Positions 9,121 through 18,309 are shown, counted from the stretch's first letter. The stretch is 54,656 nucleotides of DNA from Nitrospira sp. (GCA_009594865.1 VOPT01000016.1:1-54656), one strand, 5' to 3'. The notes: generated by a model not told the origin, from the sequence alone. Numbers and translations: made by a program.

Positions 9121-9744
9121 ATGATGTTGGATAATCTGGCATCGGTGCTTCGGGATGTAGCCTTGCGTATCGGGCAGCCGTCTGCGCGCAGCGGTGTGTT
9201 CACGATCAATCTCAGCAGCCGCTATCGATGGTATCTGGCGCCGGCACGGTTGCTGATCATGGTCTTGGCGGGCGTGATCGGTGTGGCCATACTCTGGGAC
9301 ATTTCGCAATCATGGCTGGTGTGGCAGGACGTCCAGGCACGAGAATCGGCCTTGCTGCAGGTGCAGGAGCGGGACAAAGAGTTGCTGAAGGAAGCGCAGC
9401 AGGAAGGCTTGGACCTTTCCGAAGCCGCGTTGCAATTACTGCCGAAAGAGATCGAGTTCGCCAACCATCTGATCGAGAAGCGGAGTTTCTCCTGGACCAG
9501 GTTTCTGACGGAACTGGAGCGTGCGATTCCTCAGCGGATTGCCGTGAATAGTATTCGTCTGGATCCCGCGAATGCCACGATCATGCTGACCGGCTCGGCG
9601 AGAGCGCTCGAAGATGTGACCACCTTGACGGTGATGTTCCAAGATCACCCCCAATTCAAGGATCCCGTGTTGGGCCAACACCGGGTGATGGGAAACGGGT
9701 TGGTCGAGTTCGACCTGAGCTTACGCTATCGAAATCGGACCTGA
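9121..9744 (+). CDS. pilN: PilN-like inner-membrane assembly protein
   Basis: A 207-residue bitopic protein. The N-terminus contains FTINLSSRYRW, the INL motif that in PilN contacts PilM, followed by one transmembrane helix (about residues 43-60), a coiled-coil stretch (VQARESALLQVQERDKELL) and a periplasmic ferredoxin-like fold with the typical SFSWTRFLTELERAIPQ and GSARALEDVTTL motifs. It starts 3 bases after pilM and overlaps the next gene by one base. It corresponds to the C-terminal half of GspL in classical type II systems. Confidence 0.85.
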   Translation: MMLDNLASVLRDVALRIGQPSARSGVFTINLSSRYRWYLAPARLLIMVLAGVIGVAILWDISQSWLVWQDVQARESALLQVQERDKELLKEAQQEGLDLSEAALQLLPKEIEFANHLIEKRSFSWTRFLTELERAIPQRIAVNSIRLDPANATIMLTGSARALEDVTTLTVMFQDHPQFKDPVLGQHRVMGNGLVEFDLSLRYRNRT

Positions 9745-10316
9745 TGATGTTTCCAGGACTGGATCGACTACAACTGACATGGCGACAACCCTACGCGCCC
9801 ATCCTGCCCTGGGTGGCCTTCGTGGTGGGGTTGGCCATTGTGAGTTACGGCATTCACGCCCTGGTGTTGGGAGCGGCGGAAGAGGAGCAAGTGAGGCTCG
9901 AAGCCGAGTCGGTTAAGGCGCGGCAGCAATTGAACCGGCACAGGGACGCCAAGAAGGCGAAAGCGGATCTTCAGCGCGTGTGGGCCGTCCTCCCGTTGTT
10001 CCGGGATTTTGCGCCGCTCGCCCTCGGCGTGACAGAAGAGGCGAAGCGAGATCAGGTCACACTGCCGGCCCTCTCCTACAAGACCGAAAAGACATCGGTT
10101 CCGGATGCCACCAAGGCAGTGTTGCAGGGAACGGTGACCGGGCGGTATGAGGATTTGCGCCGCTTCCTCTACAACTTGGAGTCGGCCCAGGAATTATTGT
10201 TTATCGAAGATCTCAACCTGGTCCGTTCAGGAAACATTCAGGATCAGCAACTAACCTTCAATATTAGGATTTCGACCTACTTGCGGGGAGAGCATCTGCA
10301 ATCTCCGACGCCCTGA
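9744..10316 (+). CDS. pilO: PilO/GspM-like inner-membrane assembly protein
   Basis: A 190-residue bitopic protein: short cytoplasmic tail, a transmembrane helix (about residues 21-42, WVAFVVGLAIVSYGIHALVL), a coiled coil rich in Glu, Lys and Arg, and a periplasmic domain with GTVTGRYEDLRRFLYNLE, characteristic of PilO/GspM. Its start codon shares the last base of the pilN stop (TGATGATG), strong evidence for coupling. The PilN-PilO heterodimer forms the periplasmic frame that aligns the pseudopilus with the secretin. Confidence 0.82.
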   Translation: MMFPGLDRLQLTWRQPYAPILPWVAFVVGLAIVSYGIHALVLGAAEEEQVRLEAESVKARQQLNRHRDAKKAKADLQRVWAVLPLFRDFAPLALGVTEEAKRDQVTLPALSYKTEKTSVPDATKAVLQGTVTGRYEDLRRFLYNLESAQELLFIEDLNLVRSGNIQDQQLTFNIRISTYLRGEHLQSPTP

Positions 10317-10321
10317 CGCCC

Positions 10322-11035
10322 ATGAACCGAGTCAGTAAAAATCAGGGACTGCTCTTGCTGACCCTCGTGGTCTTCTGGATCGGGCTGCTCATCTGGCAAT
10401 TTGACCATTCAAGTGAACCGACGCGGGTGCCGTTGACCCATGTAAGCGGGCAGCGGGCACCGAGCAAGACGCCACAGGCCGCTGTCGGTGGTGATCTGCA
10501 GGTTCATCTTGAGCGCCTCGCGGCCATCAAGGGCCAGCGAGAAGCCACCTTTTCCACCCCGCGAAACATTTTCGCCAGTTTGCTGCCTCAGGTTGAGCCG
10601 GTTGCGGTTCCGCCCCCGGCAGCTCGTCGAGGCCGCTCACGGGGACCCACCAAAGCTGTCCCTCCTCCCGTTCTTGAACCGCTCCAGGAGCCGCAGGAGC
10701 CGACCGCTCCTGAAGAAGAGCCGGAACCGGTGGTGGAGGGGCCGAAGGGGCCGACTGCGGAAGAAATTGAACGGCTCCGTATTGCCACCGAGCTCAATCA
10801 GTTCCGCTATGTTGGGTTCATGGCGGTCGGCGGAGGATCGCAAAAAAAGAAGAACATGGCGGTGGTGGTTAAGAACGACGAGATGCATGTCGTGCAGGTA
10901 GGAGAGGTGATTGGCGGGGAAGTCCTGGTCAAAGATGTGTCGTTGAAGGAAATTACGCTTCAGGATGTGGGATCAAAAATCACCCAGGTCATTCCGGTTA
11001 CGGATGATCCCGGCGCAGGGGGGCAACCCAACTAG
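10322..11035 (+). CDS. GspC/PilP-like linker protein
   Basis: A 237-residue bitopic protein with one N-terminal helix (LLLLTLVVFWIGLLIWQF), a long proline/glutamate-rich linker (about residues 90-145) and a C-terminal HR-like beta domain (FRYVGFMAVGGG, MHVVQVGEVIGGEVLVKDVS, ITLQDVG). That layout matches GspC, whose HR domain binds the secretin N0 domain; PilP has a similar domain but is a lipoprotein, which this is not. It starts 6 bases after the pilO-like stop. By position it should connect the PilMNO frame to the secretin. Confidence 0.78.
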   Translation: MNRVSKNQGLLLLTLVVFWIGLLIWQFDHSSEPTRVPLTHVSGQRAPSKTPQAAVGGDLQVHLERLAAIKGQREATFSTPRNIFASLLPQVEPVAVPPPAARRGRSRGPTKAVPPPVLEPLQEPQEPTAPEEEPEPVVEGPKGPTAEEIERLRIATELNQFRYVGFMAVGGGSQKKKNMAVVVKNDEMHVVQVGEVIGGEVLVKDVSLKEITLQDVGSKITQVIPVTDDPGAGGQPN

Positions 11036-11042
11036 GAGGGGG

Positions 11043-11651
11043 ATGGGGGTGCGTGGTCCTCTCCAGGATTCCCGCGGTATCACCTATCTCGCCTTGATGT
11101 TTTCGATCGTCCTGATCGGAATTTCCGTCTCGGCAGCGGCCCGCCAGTGGACGGTGATGGTTCAGCGCGAAAAAGAAGCCGACCTCATGGCAAAGGGCAT
11201 CGAAATTCAGAACGCGCTGGCGCTCTATTCTGCCTCGATGAAAATCGGGCGCATCATGACCACCGAAATCTATCCTCAGTCTCTCGCCGAATTGACCCGC
11301 ACGCCCAAACCGTTTTTGCGACGAGTCTATCAGGACCCCATCAGCGGAGGAGACTGGGAGTATATGCGCGCGCCCACCGGAGGCATCATGGGGGTGCGCA
11401 GCAAAAGCAAAGTCAAACCGATTAAGGAACGTGATTTTCCGCTGGCCGTTCGCCATTTCGAAGGACGCAAGACCTATCACGACTGGATGTTCCAGCATCC
11501 CAATCCCTCGTCGCAATCCATGCTGATGCCGCCTATGATGGGCCTGGCTCCCGGGACCATGCCGACGCACCCCGGTGCACAAGGGGCCGTTCCCGGCGCC
11601 GGGACTCCACAAGGCGCTCCTCTGATGCCCGGGGCTCCCCGTAACCCTTGA
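11043..11651 (+). CDS. Pseudopilin-like protein lacking Glu5
   Basis: A 203-residue protein. AGGAGG at 11034-11039 is close to ATG 11043 and better spaced for GTG 11049; the longer frame from 10965 would overlap the previous gene. The N-terminus resembles a prepilin (SRG|ITYLALMFSIVLIGISVSA), but position 5 after the presumed cleavage is Ala rather than Glu, as in some GspK-like tip or other non-methyl-Glu pseudopilins. The globular part includes SLAELTRTPKPFLRRVYQDPISG, similar to the GspG-like proteins upstream. The C-terminus (from about residue 150) is low-complexity, rich in Met, Pro, Gly and Ala. It may be a minor or tip pseudopilin and is the last gene of the tightly packed secretion block. 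Confidence 0.75.
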   Translation: MGVRGPLQDSRGITYLALMFSIVLIGISVSAAARQWTVMVQREKEADLMAKGIEIQNALALYSASMKIGRIMTTEIYPQSLAELTRTPKPFLRRVYQDPISGGDWEYMRAPTGGIMGVRSKSKVKPIKERDFPLAVRHFEGRKTYHDWMFQHPNPSSQSMLMPPMMGLAPGTMPTHPGAQGAVPGAGTPQGAPLMPGAPRNP

Positions 11652-11774
11652 CCCGACTCTAAACCCCACAGTATCCTGTCACGCTATCGTTTTCGCGCCT
11701 ACGTTCACCATCTTGATCGGCGGATACCTTGGGCCTCGGGCCTTATGGATCGCCAAGCAGCAGGAATTCACGAC

Positions 11775-13088
11775 ATGGAACAAGACCTGACCGAATCCCC
11801 GGCTCCGGAGCTGGAAGCTCCCGTTGAAGTACTGTCTCCTGAAGACTATGTGATGGGCTTGGTGAAGAGCGCCAAGAAAGCGGCGAGCCGGCTCTCGACC
11901 CTCTCGACTGCGGTGAAGAATCAAGCCTTGGAGGCTATGGCTGAAGGGCTTGAGGCGCATGAAGCGGAGCTGCTGGCCGAGAACGAAAAGGATCTTGAAC
12001 AATTCGAGGCGACGCCTGAGCGCAAGGCGCTGGGAGACCGGTTGCGACTGACGGCGGAGCGTATTCGTGACATGGCCGCAGGACTTCGTGATGTCGCCCG
12101 CCTGCCGGACCCGCTGGGGGAGATGCCCAAGATGTGGACGCGGCCGAATGGCATGCAGGTCGGCCGGATGCGGGTCCCCATCGGGGTCATCGGAATCATT
12201 TATGAGGCTCGTCCAAACGTCACGGCGGACTCGGCCGCTCTCTGTCTCAAGTCTGGGAACGTCTGTCTCTTGCGAGGCGGATCGGAAGCGTTGCATTCCA
12301 ACACAGCGATTGCCAAAGTTTTGAGCGAGTCAGCGGAGAAGGCCGGTGTGCCGGCCGGCGCAATCACCTTTGTGGATCGCCCGGAGCGGGAAATCGTTCA
12401 GCTGCTGTTGAAGCAGGATCAGTATATCGACCTCATCATCCCCCGCGGCGGGGATTCCTTGATGAAGACCATCGCCGAGCATGCCACGATCCCGGTGCTG
12501 AAGCATGACAAGGGCGTCTGTCATACCTATGTCGATGCGGATGCCGATCCCAAAGTAGCCGAACAAATCTGCATGAATGCCAAGGTGCAGCGCCCCTCAA
12601 CCTGCAATGCCATGGAGACGCTTCTGGTCCATCACAGCATCGCGCGGACCTGGCTGCCGCACCTGATCAAACAGCTCACAGCGGCGAAGGTGGACGTGCG
12701 CGGTTGCGCCAAGACCTGCCAGCTCTGTCCTGAGGTCAAGCCGGCGGGGGAGGATGATTTTGGGCATGAATTTCTCGATCTGATTCTCGCGGTCAAGATC
12801 GTCAAGCATATGGATGAAGCACTGGAGCACATCGCCACATTCGGCTCCCGTCACACGGAAGCGATTGTGACCAAGGATTATTCCCGCGCCATGCGGTTCT
12901 TGCGTGAAGTCGATGCCGGTGCGGTGTTGGTGAATGCGTCGACCAGGCTTAACGACGGGTATCAGTTCGGCCTCGGCGCAGAAATCGGCATCAGCACCTC
13001 GCGGCTTCATGCGCGAGGGCCGATGGGGCTGGAAGAATTGACCTGTGCCAAATTCGTGGTGCTTGGGAGCGGGCAGATCCGCGAATAA
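11775..13088 (+). CDS. proA: Gamma-glutamyl phosphate reductase (glutamate-5-semialdehyde dehydrogenase)
   Basis: Second step of proline synthesis: NADPH-dependent reduction of gamma-glutamyl phosphate. ATG 11775 has AGGAA 8 bases upstream; the longer frame from 11745 lacks a site. The 437 residues show family landmarks: RVPIGVIGIIYEARPNVT, SGNVCLLRGGSEA, DLIIPRGG, and the catalytic cysteine in VQRPSTCNAMETLLVH, then FGSRHTEAIVT and RLNDGYQFGLGAEIGIST. The length is slightly over the usual 415-420 because of an N-terminal extension rich in acidic residues. It is separated from the secretion genes by about 120 bases and followed with no gap by an unknown gene; proB is not in the window. Confidence 0.96.
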   Translation: MEQDLTESPAPELEAPVEVLSPEDYVMGLVKSAKKAASRLSTLSTAVKNQALEAMAEGLEAHEAELLAENEKDLEQFEATPERKALGDRLRLTAERIRDMAAGLRDVARLPDPLGEMPKMWTRPNGMQVGRMRVPIGVIGIIYEARPNVTADSAALCLKSGNVCLLRGGSEALHSNTAIAKVLSESAEKAGVPAGAITFVDRPEREIVQLLLKQDQYIDLIIPRGGDSLMKTIAEHATIPVLKHDKGVCHTYVDADADPKVAEQICMNAKVQRPSTCNAMETLLVHHSIARTWLPHLIKQLTAAKVDVRGCAKTCQLCPEVKPAGEDDFGHEFLDLILAVKIVKHMDEALEHIATFGSRHTEAIVTKDYSRAMRFLREVDAGAVLVNASTRLNDGYQFGLGAEIGISTSRLHARGPMGLEELTCAKFVVLGSGQIRE

Positions 13089-14867
13089 ATGGCCGTGGAT
13101 GCCTCGTTACAGGAGATACTGAGCCGCCCCGGTACGCTCGCCTTTCCTGCCAATCGTGCTGATGCGCCGCGCTTGCCGGCATCATCAGCGTCGTTCCTCC
13201 GCCTACCCACAGGGCATCTTGTCGTCTATGGCAGCCATGGTCGTCGAATCCTCTCGACGGATCCTGACGGGTATCCATTACATGAGTGCGAATGGGAATC
13301 GCTCAATGGCCGGCTGCGTCTCGTTCGCAGTCGGGTACACCTGGATTGGGGAGCATGGGTGGGACTCATTCCCGGCGGGCTCGTCAATACGATGACCCTG
13401 GATCTATCCAGAAAGCCCGGATGGCAGCGGCTCAGGGCCGACGATCTTCGAAGCATGGCGGCCCAGGCCATGCGGGTTCCGCTGGATGAAGTCCGATTTT
13501 TTTACAGCGATCAGGACATGACGATCGATGCCAAGGGCAGCGCTACAATCCGGCACCGCAAAGATGCCATCTATCATCTGCCTGATGGGACCTTCGACAC
13601 CGAACAATTTATGGCGTGCATGGGGGCCATGCATTGGGAAACCATCGATTTTCTGCCGGTCGTCGAGCTCTTTTTATCCCTGCTTCCCGGCACTGGCTCC
13701 GCCCTCTTTGAATTGATCCGTGGTCTCTATGATGATCAGAACCGTGGGCAAGCGGTTCCGAGGCCGTTGCGATATCGTGGGATTCCGACCTATCCGTCAG
13801 AAGCAGCGTATCGTCTCTTCAGTAATTTCTTTTCTCCTCACCTGACGGATGGCAGTGATCCTTTTCCGATATTCATGGATGCGCCGCGGTCCCACCACGT
13901 GACATGGACCCCAGTCCCGGGCCCGCCGAGAAGACACGTCGACCTGCCGCAGAAGGTGTGCGTCACGATTCAAGGCCATCGCATGCTGAAAGCAACCCGT
14001 TGGGACGATCCAGCAGGACTTTCCCATCAGCCCTTCGATCAGAGAGGCCTCGCACCCTGCCAGCGGGGGTTGATGATCCGGCAGAGGCAACTCCTGTTGA
14101 CCGATGGAGACAGGACGCAGGCGATTCCATTGCCTGAAGGTTGGGGACGGGTCGATGAACCTACCGCTTCAGGTGCTGCAGGGCCCGCCGGTGAGTGGAG
14201 AACGGTATTTGGTGGGAGCCCGCCGCATGTCGATCCGGAAGCGGCGTTTGGTGCCGTATTGCTCTATCCCAACGACGAGCGGGAAATTGGGGAATTGGCG
14301 ACGCAACCGTTTGTTGTCGACTACCTTCAAGATCTTATCGAGCAAGATCGGCCATTGGCGGCGAAGGTGTCCCGTGCGGAGCGTGTGCTGATTTCCGGGC
14401 TCGATGCGTCTATCATCACGTGTATCGGGAGCGATCGCTCCCGATCCTACACGGTCCTGTATGACCATGCGGCGTTTGCGCAGCGCCAGGCGCAGATGTG
14501 GTGGAACCTCCTGGCTCGCGCACAGCGACTGGAGTGGCTTGCGCGTGTGCAAATGCGGCCCCATGGAGCAGGAGGGGAATGCCAGGAGCTGTACGACCTT
14601 GCCTATGAATGGATCCCGTTCAGTCTCTATGACAAGCCGGAATCGATCAGCCACCGAGTGCAGCAATTGGCTAATCAGCTGTCGCCGGGGGCGGTGGCAT
14701 TCATCACCGGTCCACCGACTGTGGCAGACAGTTGCCGAACGGCTAGAATGCACCTGCAGTCGATCACGCCGGTGGCCTCTCTGCCTACGTTCCGTATGCA
14801 TCAAAGTGTGTTGCCCCGCGCGCACCTCAAGCCTGGCATTATGCTGTACCAGATCGTTCGCTCGTAA
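13089..14867 (+). CDS. Protein of unknown function, coupled to proA
   Basis: A 592-residue protein I do not recognise. The ATG follows the proA stop directly (TAAATG), so translation is probably coupled. No signal peptide or transmembrane helix is evident, suggesting a cytosolic protein. It has about a dozen scattered cysteines without a CxxC pattern, and is rich in Trp and Arg. A segment RALYDD-like and the well-ordered C-terminus (ITGPPTVADSCRTARMHL, LKPGIMLYQIVRS) suggest a folded domain. Third-base GC is high throughout, consistent with real coding. It sits between the secretion operon and gspG, so it could relate to secretion or to proline metabolism, but nothing in the sequence decides this. 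Confidence 0.8.
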   Translation: MAVDASLQEILSRPGTLAFPANRADAPRLPASSASFLRLPTGHLVVYGSHGRRILSTDPDGYPLHECEWESLNGRLRLVRSRVHLDWGAWVGLIPGGLVNTMTLDLSRKPGWQRLRADDLRSMAAQAMRVPLDEVRFFYSDQDMTIDAKGSATIRHRKDAIYHLPDGTFDTEQFMACMGAMHWETIDFLPVVELFLSLLPGTGSALFELIRGLYDDQNRGQAVPRPLRYRGIPTYPSEAAYRLFSNFFSPHLTDGSDPFPIFMDAPRSHHVTWTPVPGPPRRHVDLPQKVCVTIQGHRMLKATRWDDPAGLSHQPFDQRGLAPCQRGLMIRQRQLLLTDGDRTQAIPLPEGWGRVDEPTASGAAGPAGEWRTVFGGSPPHVDPEAAFGAVLLYPNDEREIGELATQPFVVDYLQDLIEQDRPLAAKVSRAERVLISGLDASIITCIGSDRSRSYTVLYDHAAFAQRQAQMWWNLLARAQRLEWLARVQMRPHGAGGECQELYDLAYEWIPFSLYDKPESISHRVQQLANQLSPGAVAFITGPPTVADSCRTARMHLQSITPVASLPTFRMHQSVLPRAHLKPGIMLYQIVRS

Positions 14868-15036
14868 TCTGTGCTCATTCAGATGCAGGGTTCGAGACAG
14901 GCAAGATCGCAACGACATGAGGATGCCACCTCGGAATTGAATGACAGACTCATCGAGGTTCCTGGTACAATTCAAAATTGGTCTACGCATGGTGTCCACG
15001 AAGAGCTCGGACCGGTTGAGAGAAGGAGCAGCAAGC

Positions 15037-15555
15037 ATGGGGTTTGGAGAATACAGGCAGGCTTTTGGGGCAAGCGAAGGTGCAGCCTCCGAGCATCGTT
15101 GCTCAGGCCCCGCCGGGAGGCTCAAGGCGACTGACGGATTTTCGTTCATCGAGGTGATGATCGTGGTGGTGATCCTCGCGATCCTTGCGACGCTGCTGAT
15201 TCCCCGGGTGATGGGGCGTACGGAAGATGCCAAACGGGCAGCCGCGAAGGCACAAATCTCAAACATCGAAAGCGCGCTCCAACTGTACAAACTGGATAAC
15301 GGCAACCTGCCGTCAACTGAGCAAGGCCTGAAAGCGTTGGTTGAACGCCCCGCATCCGGTCCTGCCGCTCCCAATTGGAAGGCGGGCGGCTATCTCCCGA
15401 AGGTGCCGGTCGATCCCTGGGGCAGTCCGTACAAATACACGGTACCGTCTTCGCAGGGGGCCGAATTTGAGATTGTCTCGTTCGGCGCGGATGGCGCTGC
15501 CGGAGGCGACGGTAAGAATGCCGATATCGTCAGTTGGGATCTGGACCGCAATTAG
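15037..15555 (+). CDS. gspG: Type II secretion major pseudopilin GspG
   Basis: Major pseudopilin forming the shaft of the secretion pseudopilus. ATG 15037 has AAGGAG at 15023-15028 with 8-base spacing; the longer frame from 14941 lacks one. After a long, about 34-residue leader comes G|FSFIEVMIVVVILAILA, with Glu5 present. The globular domain is canonical: DNGNLPSTEQGLKALVE, PVDPWGSPYKY, and a C-terminal calcium-binding-type loop FGADGAAGGDGKNADI. This is the only pseudopilin here with the full GspG signature. It is separated from the rest of the secretion operon by proA and the unknown gene, about 3.4 kb. Confidence 0.95.
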   Translation: MGFGEYRQAFGASEGAASEHRCSGPAGRLKATDGFSFIEVMIVVVILAILATLLIPRVMGRTEDAKRAAAKAQISNIESALQLYKLDNGNLPSTEQGLKALVERPASGPAAPNWKAGGYLPKVPVDPWGSPYKYTVPSSQGAEFEIVSFGADGAAGGDGKNADIVSWDLDRN

Positions 15556-15698
15556 TTTGTAGCTTCAGGCTCGCTGAGGTCCCCCCACATCCATAAGGAT
15601 TGCTCTCAACTTCTCGTTGTAGTGGTTCAATCTGACTTAAGATCCTGCCCTTCTCGACCGATGAGGAGAAGAGACGAACTCTGCCGGGAGAAGGGCCC

Positions 15699-16892
15699 AT
15701 GCGACGCGTCTTTTTTGTCGACGATGCGCCGGAAATTCTCAAGCATCTGCAACGGACGTTGGCTCCCATGCAGTCCGAGTGGACGATGGAGTTTTTCTCC
15801 TCCGGCAAGAGCGCGCTCGCCGCGATGAGCGAGGCGTCCTGTGACGTCGTGGTTTCAGACATGACGATGCCGGGGATGGACGGCGCGCAATTTCTCACGG
15901 AGGTGCGCAAGCTCTCTCCACACACGATCCGCATCATTCTCTCCGGCGATCAAAGTCCCGTGAACTATCTGCGATCGGCTTCTGTCGCGCATCGGTTTCT
16001 GAAAAAGCCGGTGGACGTGGAGGTCGTGAAGGCAAGCATTGCTCAAGCTGAGGCCTTGCGCGTGGTATTGGCCAATCCTGCGCTACGGACGCTGGTCAGT
16101 GAAATCAAATCTCTCCCCAGTCTGCCTTCGATTTATCAGGATTTGATGCAGGAGATGCAGAGCCCGCAGGCGTCGCTGAAAAAAGCGTCCCGCATCGTGG
16201 CGAAGGATCTCGGTATGGTCACGAAAATTCTTCAGTTGGTTAACTCGGCATTTTTTGGTCTCCGTACGCATGTGTCCGACCCCGAGCAAGCGGTGGCGCT
16301 GCTGGGATTTGAGACGATCAAGTCGCTGGTGCTCTCCAGTCAGGTCTTTGCGCAATTTGACCAGGCCCGCTTGCCGGGATTTTCGCTCGAAGCGTTGTGG
16401 CGGCACGCCATGCTGACGGCAGCCTGTGCCCGACGGATAGCCACGGAGTCCGGCGCCAGCCAACCGGTGAGTGACGAAGCGTTTACCGCGGCATTGCTCC
16501 ATGACGTTGGTGTGCTGGTGTTGGCGGCGAACAAGCCTAACGAGTATGCGCGGGTACTTGAACTGATGCGTGGGGGGCAGATGCCTGACTGGGCGGCCGA
16601 GCGAGACATATTCGGGGCAGACCATGCCCATGTGGGCGCCTATTTGTTGGGCATCTGGGGGCTCGGCGATGGGATTGTCGAAGCAGTAGCATTTCATCAG
16701 CACCCCGGCGACTATAAGGCGTCCGGCTTTCAGGCCGTGACCGCCGTGCACGTGGCCAACGCGTTCGTCGAGGCGCAAGCGAGCGCTGATGGCGGCACGA
16801 GGGATGTGCTCAGTTTGGATCAGACCTACCTGTCGCGTGAAAACCTTCTCGCCTCCATTCCTCACTGGCGCGAGCTCTGCGCTGCCGCGTAA
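15699..16892 (+). CDS. REC-HDOD response regulator
   Basis: A 397-residue cytosolic signalling protein. The receiver domain (1-120) has the acidic pair DD at 8-9, phospho-acceptor Asp54 (VVVSDMTMPGMDG) and the switch lysine in FLKKP (about 102). An HDOD domain follows (about 130-330; SLPSLPSIYQDLM, VAKDLGMVTKILQLVNSAFF, LLHDVGVLVL). HDOD proteins lack enzymatic HD activity and commonly coordinate chemotaxis, motility or other signalling. GGAGAAGG lies just upstream of the start. It has no kinase partner in the window. Whether it controls the neighbouring secretion genes is unknown. A small inverted repeat (CTTCTC..GAGAAG) lies upstream. Confidence 0.92.
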   Translation: MRRVFFVDDAPEILKHLQRTLAPMQSEWTMEFFSSGKSALAAMSEASCDVVVSDMTMPGMDGAQFLTEVRKLSPHTIRIILSGDQSPVNYLRSASVAHRFLKKPVDVEVVKASIAQAEALRVVLANPALRTLVSEIKSLPSLPSIYQDLMQEMQSPQASLKKASRIVAKDLGMVTKILQLVNSAFFGLRTHVSDPEQAVALLGFETIKSLVLSSQVFAQFDQARLPGFSLEALWRHAMLTAACARRIATESGASQPVSDEAFTAALLHDVGVLVLAANKPNEYARVLELMRGGQMPDWAAERDIFGADHAHVGAYLLGIWGLGDGIVEAVAFHQHPGDYKASGFQAVTAVHVANAFVEAQASADGGTRDVLSLDQTYLSRENLLASIPHWRELCAAA

Positions 16893-16971
16893 TCCTTCTT
16901 CCTTCGGCTTGACCCTCGCTCGTATTCGCAGTACAACCACACGCTCGGTTCATAGTTCTGCACAAGGAAGT

Positions 16972-18309
16972 ATGATGCACCCTCTGATAGCCAAAGCGTT
17001 TCGTCTCACTGTGGCATTAACCCAGGCGCTGATGTTGTTCTGCGCCACCCTGAGCCATGCCGGCACCATCATGGTTGATCTTGGTGTCGAACAAGGACCG
17101 ATGAACCACCGGGCGAACGGGTATCTCGTGAGCATCGAGCCTGACGAGCCGAGCATGGAACTCATCCTTCCACTGAAGCCGACCAGTTTTCGAGGGAATG
17201 CCGGGTACGTCTTCAAGAATTACGATCGGCTCAAGCAGGCCGGGGTGACGGAGTTTCAATTGACCCTTGGACTGGTGTTCGAGGATCTTCCACTCCAAAT
17301 TTTTGATATCAATCACATCGGGCTGGAAGGAGACTACGCGCCCTGGCTTGCGCACGTGGATCGAATCATCGACCAGGTGGTGGCTCGTCAGTTGGCAGTG
17401 TTGTGGGATATCTACAATGAACCGGATTTAGCCACACTCCCCATCAATGAGAACGAACGTCTGAAAGAAGGCTGGCGGTTGGCCTATCAACGCATCAAAC
17501 AGCGCATTCCCGGCGCGCAAATCGTTGGGCCCAGTATCAGCCGGTACCGATTGCTGAAACCTTTTCTGGAATGGAGTCAGAAGCAGAACGTGTTTCCCGA
17601 CGTCGTCGCGTATCACGAGTATGACGACCCGTCACATGCTCCCGTGCTCGTGGAAGACTTGCGAGGTTACCTCAACGATCGAGGTCTGGCCAGGCCCATT
17701 TCTGTGAATGAGATTCTGGGGCAGGAGAGCTGGACTCTGGCTGGATACACAGTCGGCGTCATTGCGGCCTACGAGCGAGCGAATCTCATGAGCGCGATGC
17801 GATCCTGTTGGCCTGATCCGCAAGACATGAGTCGCGATAGAGTTGAGAATACCTGTGATAATCCGACCCTGGATGGTCTACTCTATGTCGATAGACGGTC
17901 GAAGCGGCCGGGATGGCACATTTACAAGGCCTATGCCGAGATGGAAGGGATGCGACTCTACACGATGACCGACAGTCCAAAACTGCATGCCCTCGCGTCG
18001 CTCGACAAAGCATCCGGCACCCTGCAGTTGTTGTTGGGCAAATACGACGAATATTCGCCTGCGGATACGACCGTGATTCTCAAAAATGCCGCCCGGGCAT
18101 TCTCTGGCGGTCAGGGAAGGAGTCTCTTTCTCTGTGCTGAGCAGATTCCAGATACGGGTTCAGGCCCGCTCGCCTCGACCGTGGTGACGATGGATCGTAC
18201 GTTGACGTTCATGGACAACGACGTCTCGTTCACCTTGCCTGAGTTTTACCATTCTGATGCCTATCGGGTAAGGATATCTCCCACACCCGTGTGCAAATCC
18301 CACCAGTAA
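16972..18309 (+). CDS. Secreted clan GH-A-like glycoside hydrolase (GH39-like)
   Basis: Predicted exported (beta/alpha)8 glycosidase of 446 residues. ATG 16972 or 16975 follows AAGGAAG; the upstream in-frame extension overlaps the REC-HDOD gene and is not used. A Sec signal peptide is visible (hydrophobic core ALTQALMLFCAT, cleavage after SHA at about 30). Candidate catalytic residues fit clan GH-A: acid/base Glu150 in WDIYNEPD and nucleophile Glu247 in PISVNEILG, with YHEYDDP between them. The family within the clan is uncertain; GH39 is the best guess from motif spacing. It could hydrolyse cell-surface polysaccharide and might be a substrate of the type II machine upstream, which is only inference from proximity. 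Confidence 0.75.
   Translation: MMHPLIAKAFRLTVALTQALMLFCATLSHAGTIMVDLGVEQGPMNHRANGYLVSIEPDEPSMELILPLKPTSFRGNAGYVFKNYDRLKQAGVTEFQLTLGLVFEDLPLQIFDINHIGLEGDYAPWLAHVDRIIDQVVARQLAVLWDIYNEPDLATLPINENERLKEGWRLAYQRIKQRIPGAQIVGPSISRYRLLKPFLEWSQKQNVFPDVVAYHEYDDPSHAPVLVEDLRGYLNDRGLARPISVNEILGQESWTLAGYTVGVIAAYERANLMSAMRSCWPDPQDMSRDRVENTCDNPTLDGLLYVDRRSKRPGWHIYKAYAEMEGMRLYTMTDSPKLHALASLDKASGTLQLLLGKYDEYSPADTTVILKNAARAFSGGQGRSLFLCAEQIPDTGSGPLASTVVTMDRTLTFMDNDVSFTLPEFYHSDAYRVRISPTPVCKSHQ

Noticed and set aside
14169..15374. 401-codon minus-strand frame across the unknown gene and gspG
   Set aside because: It runs antisense through canonical GspG motifs, so it cannot be the real gene there.
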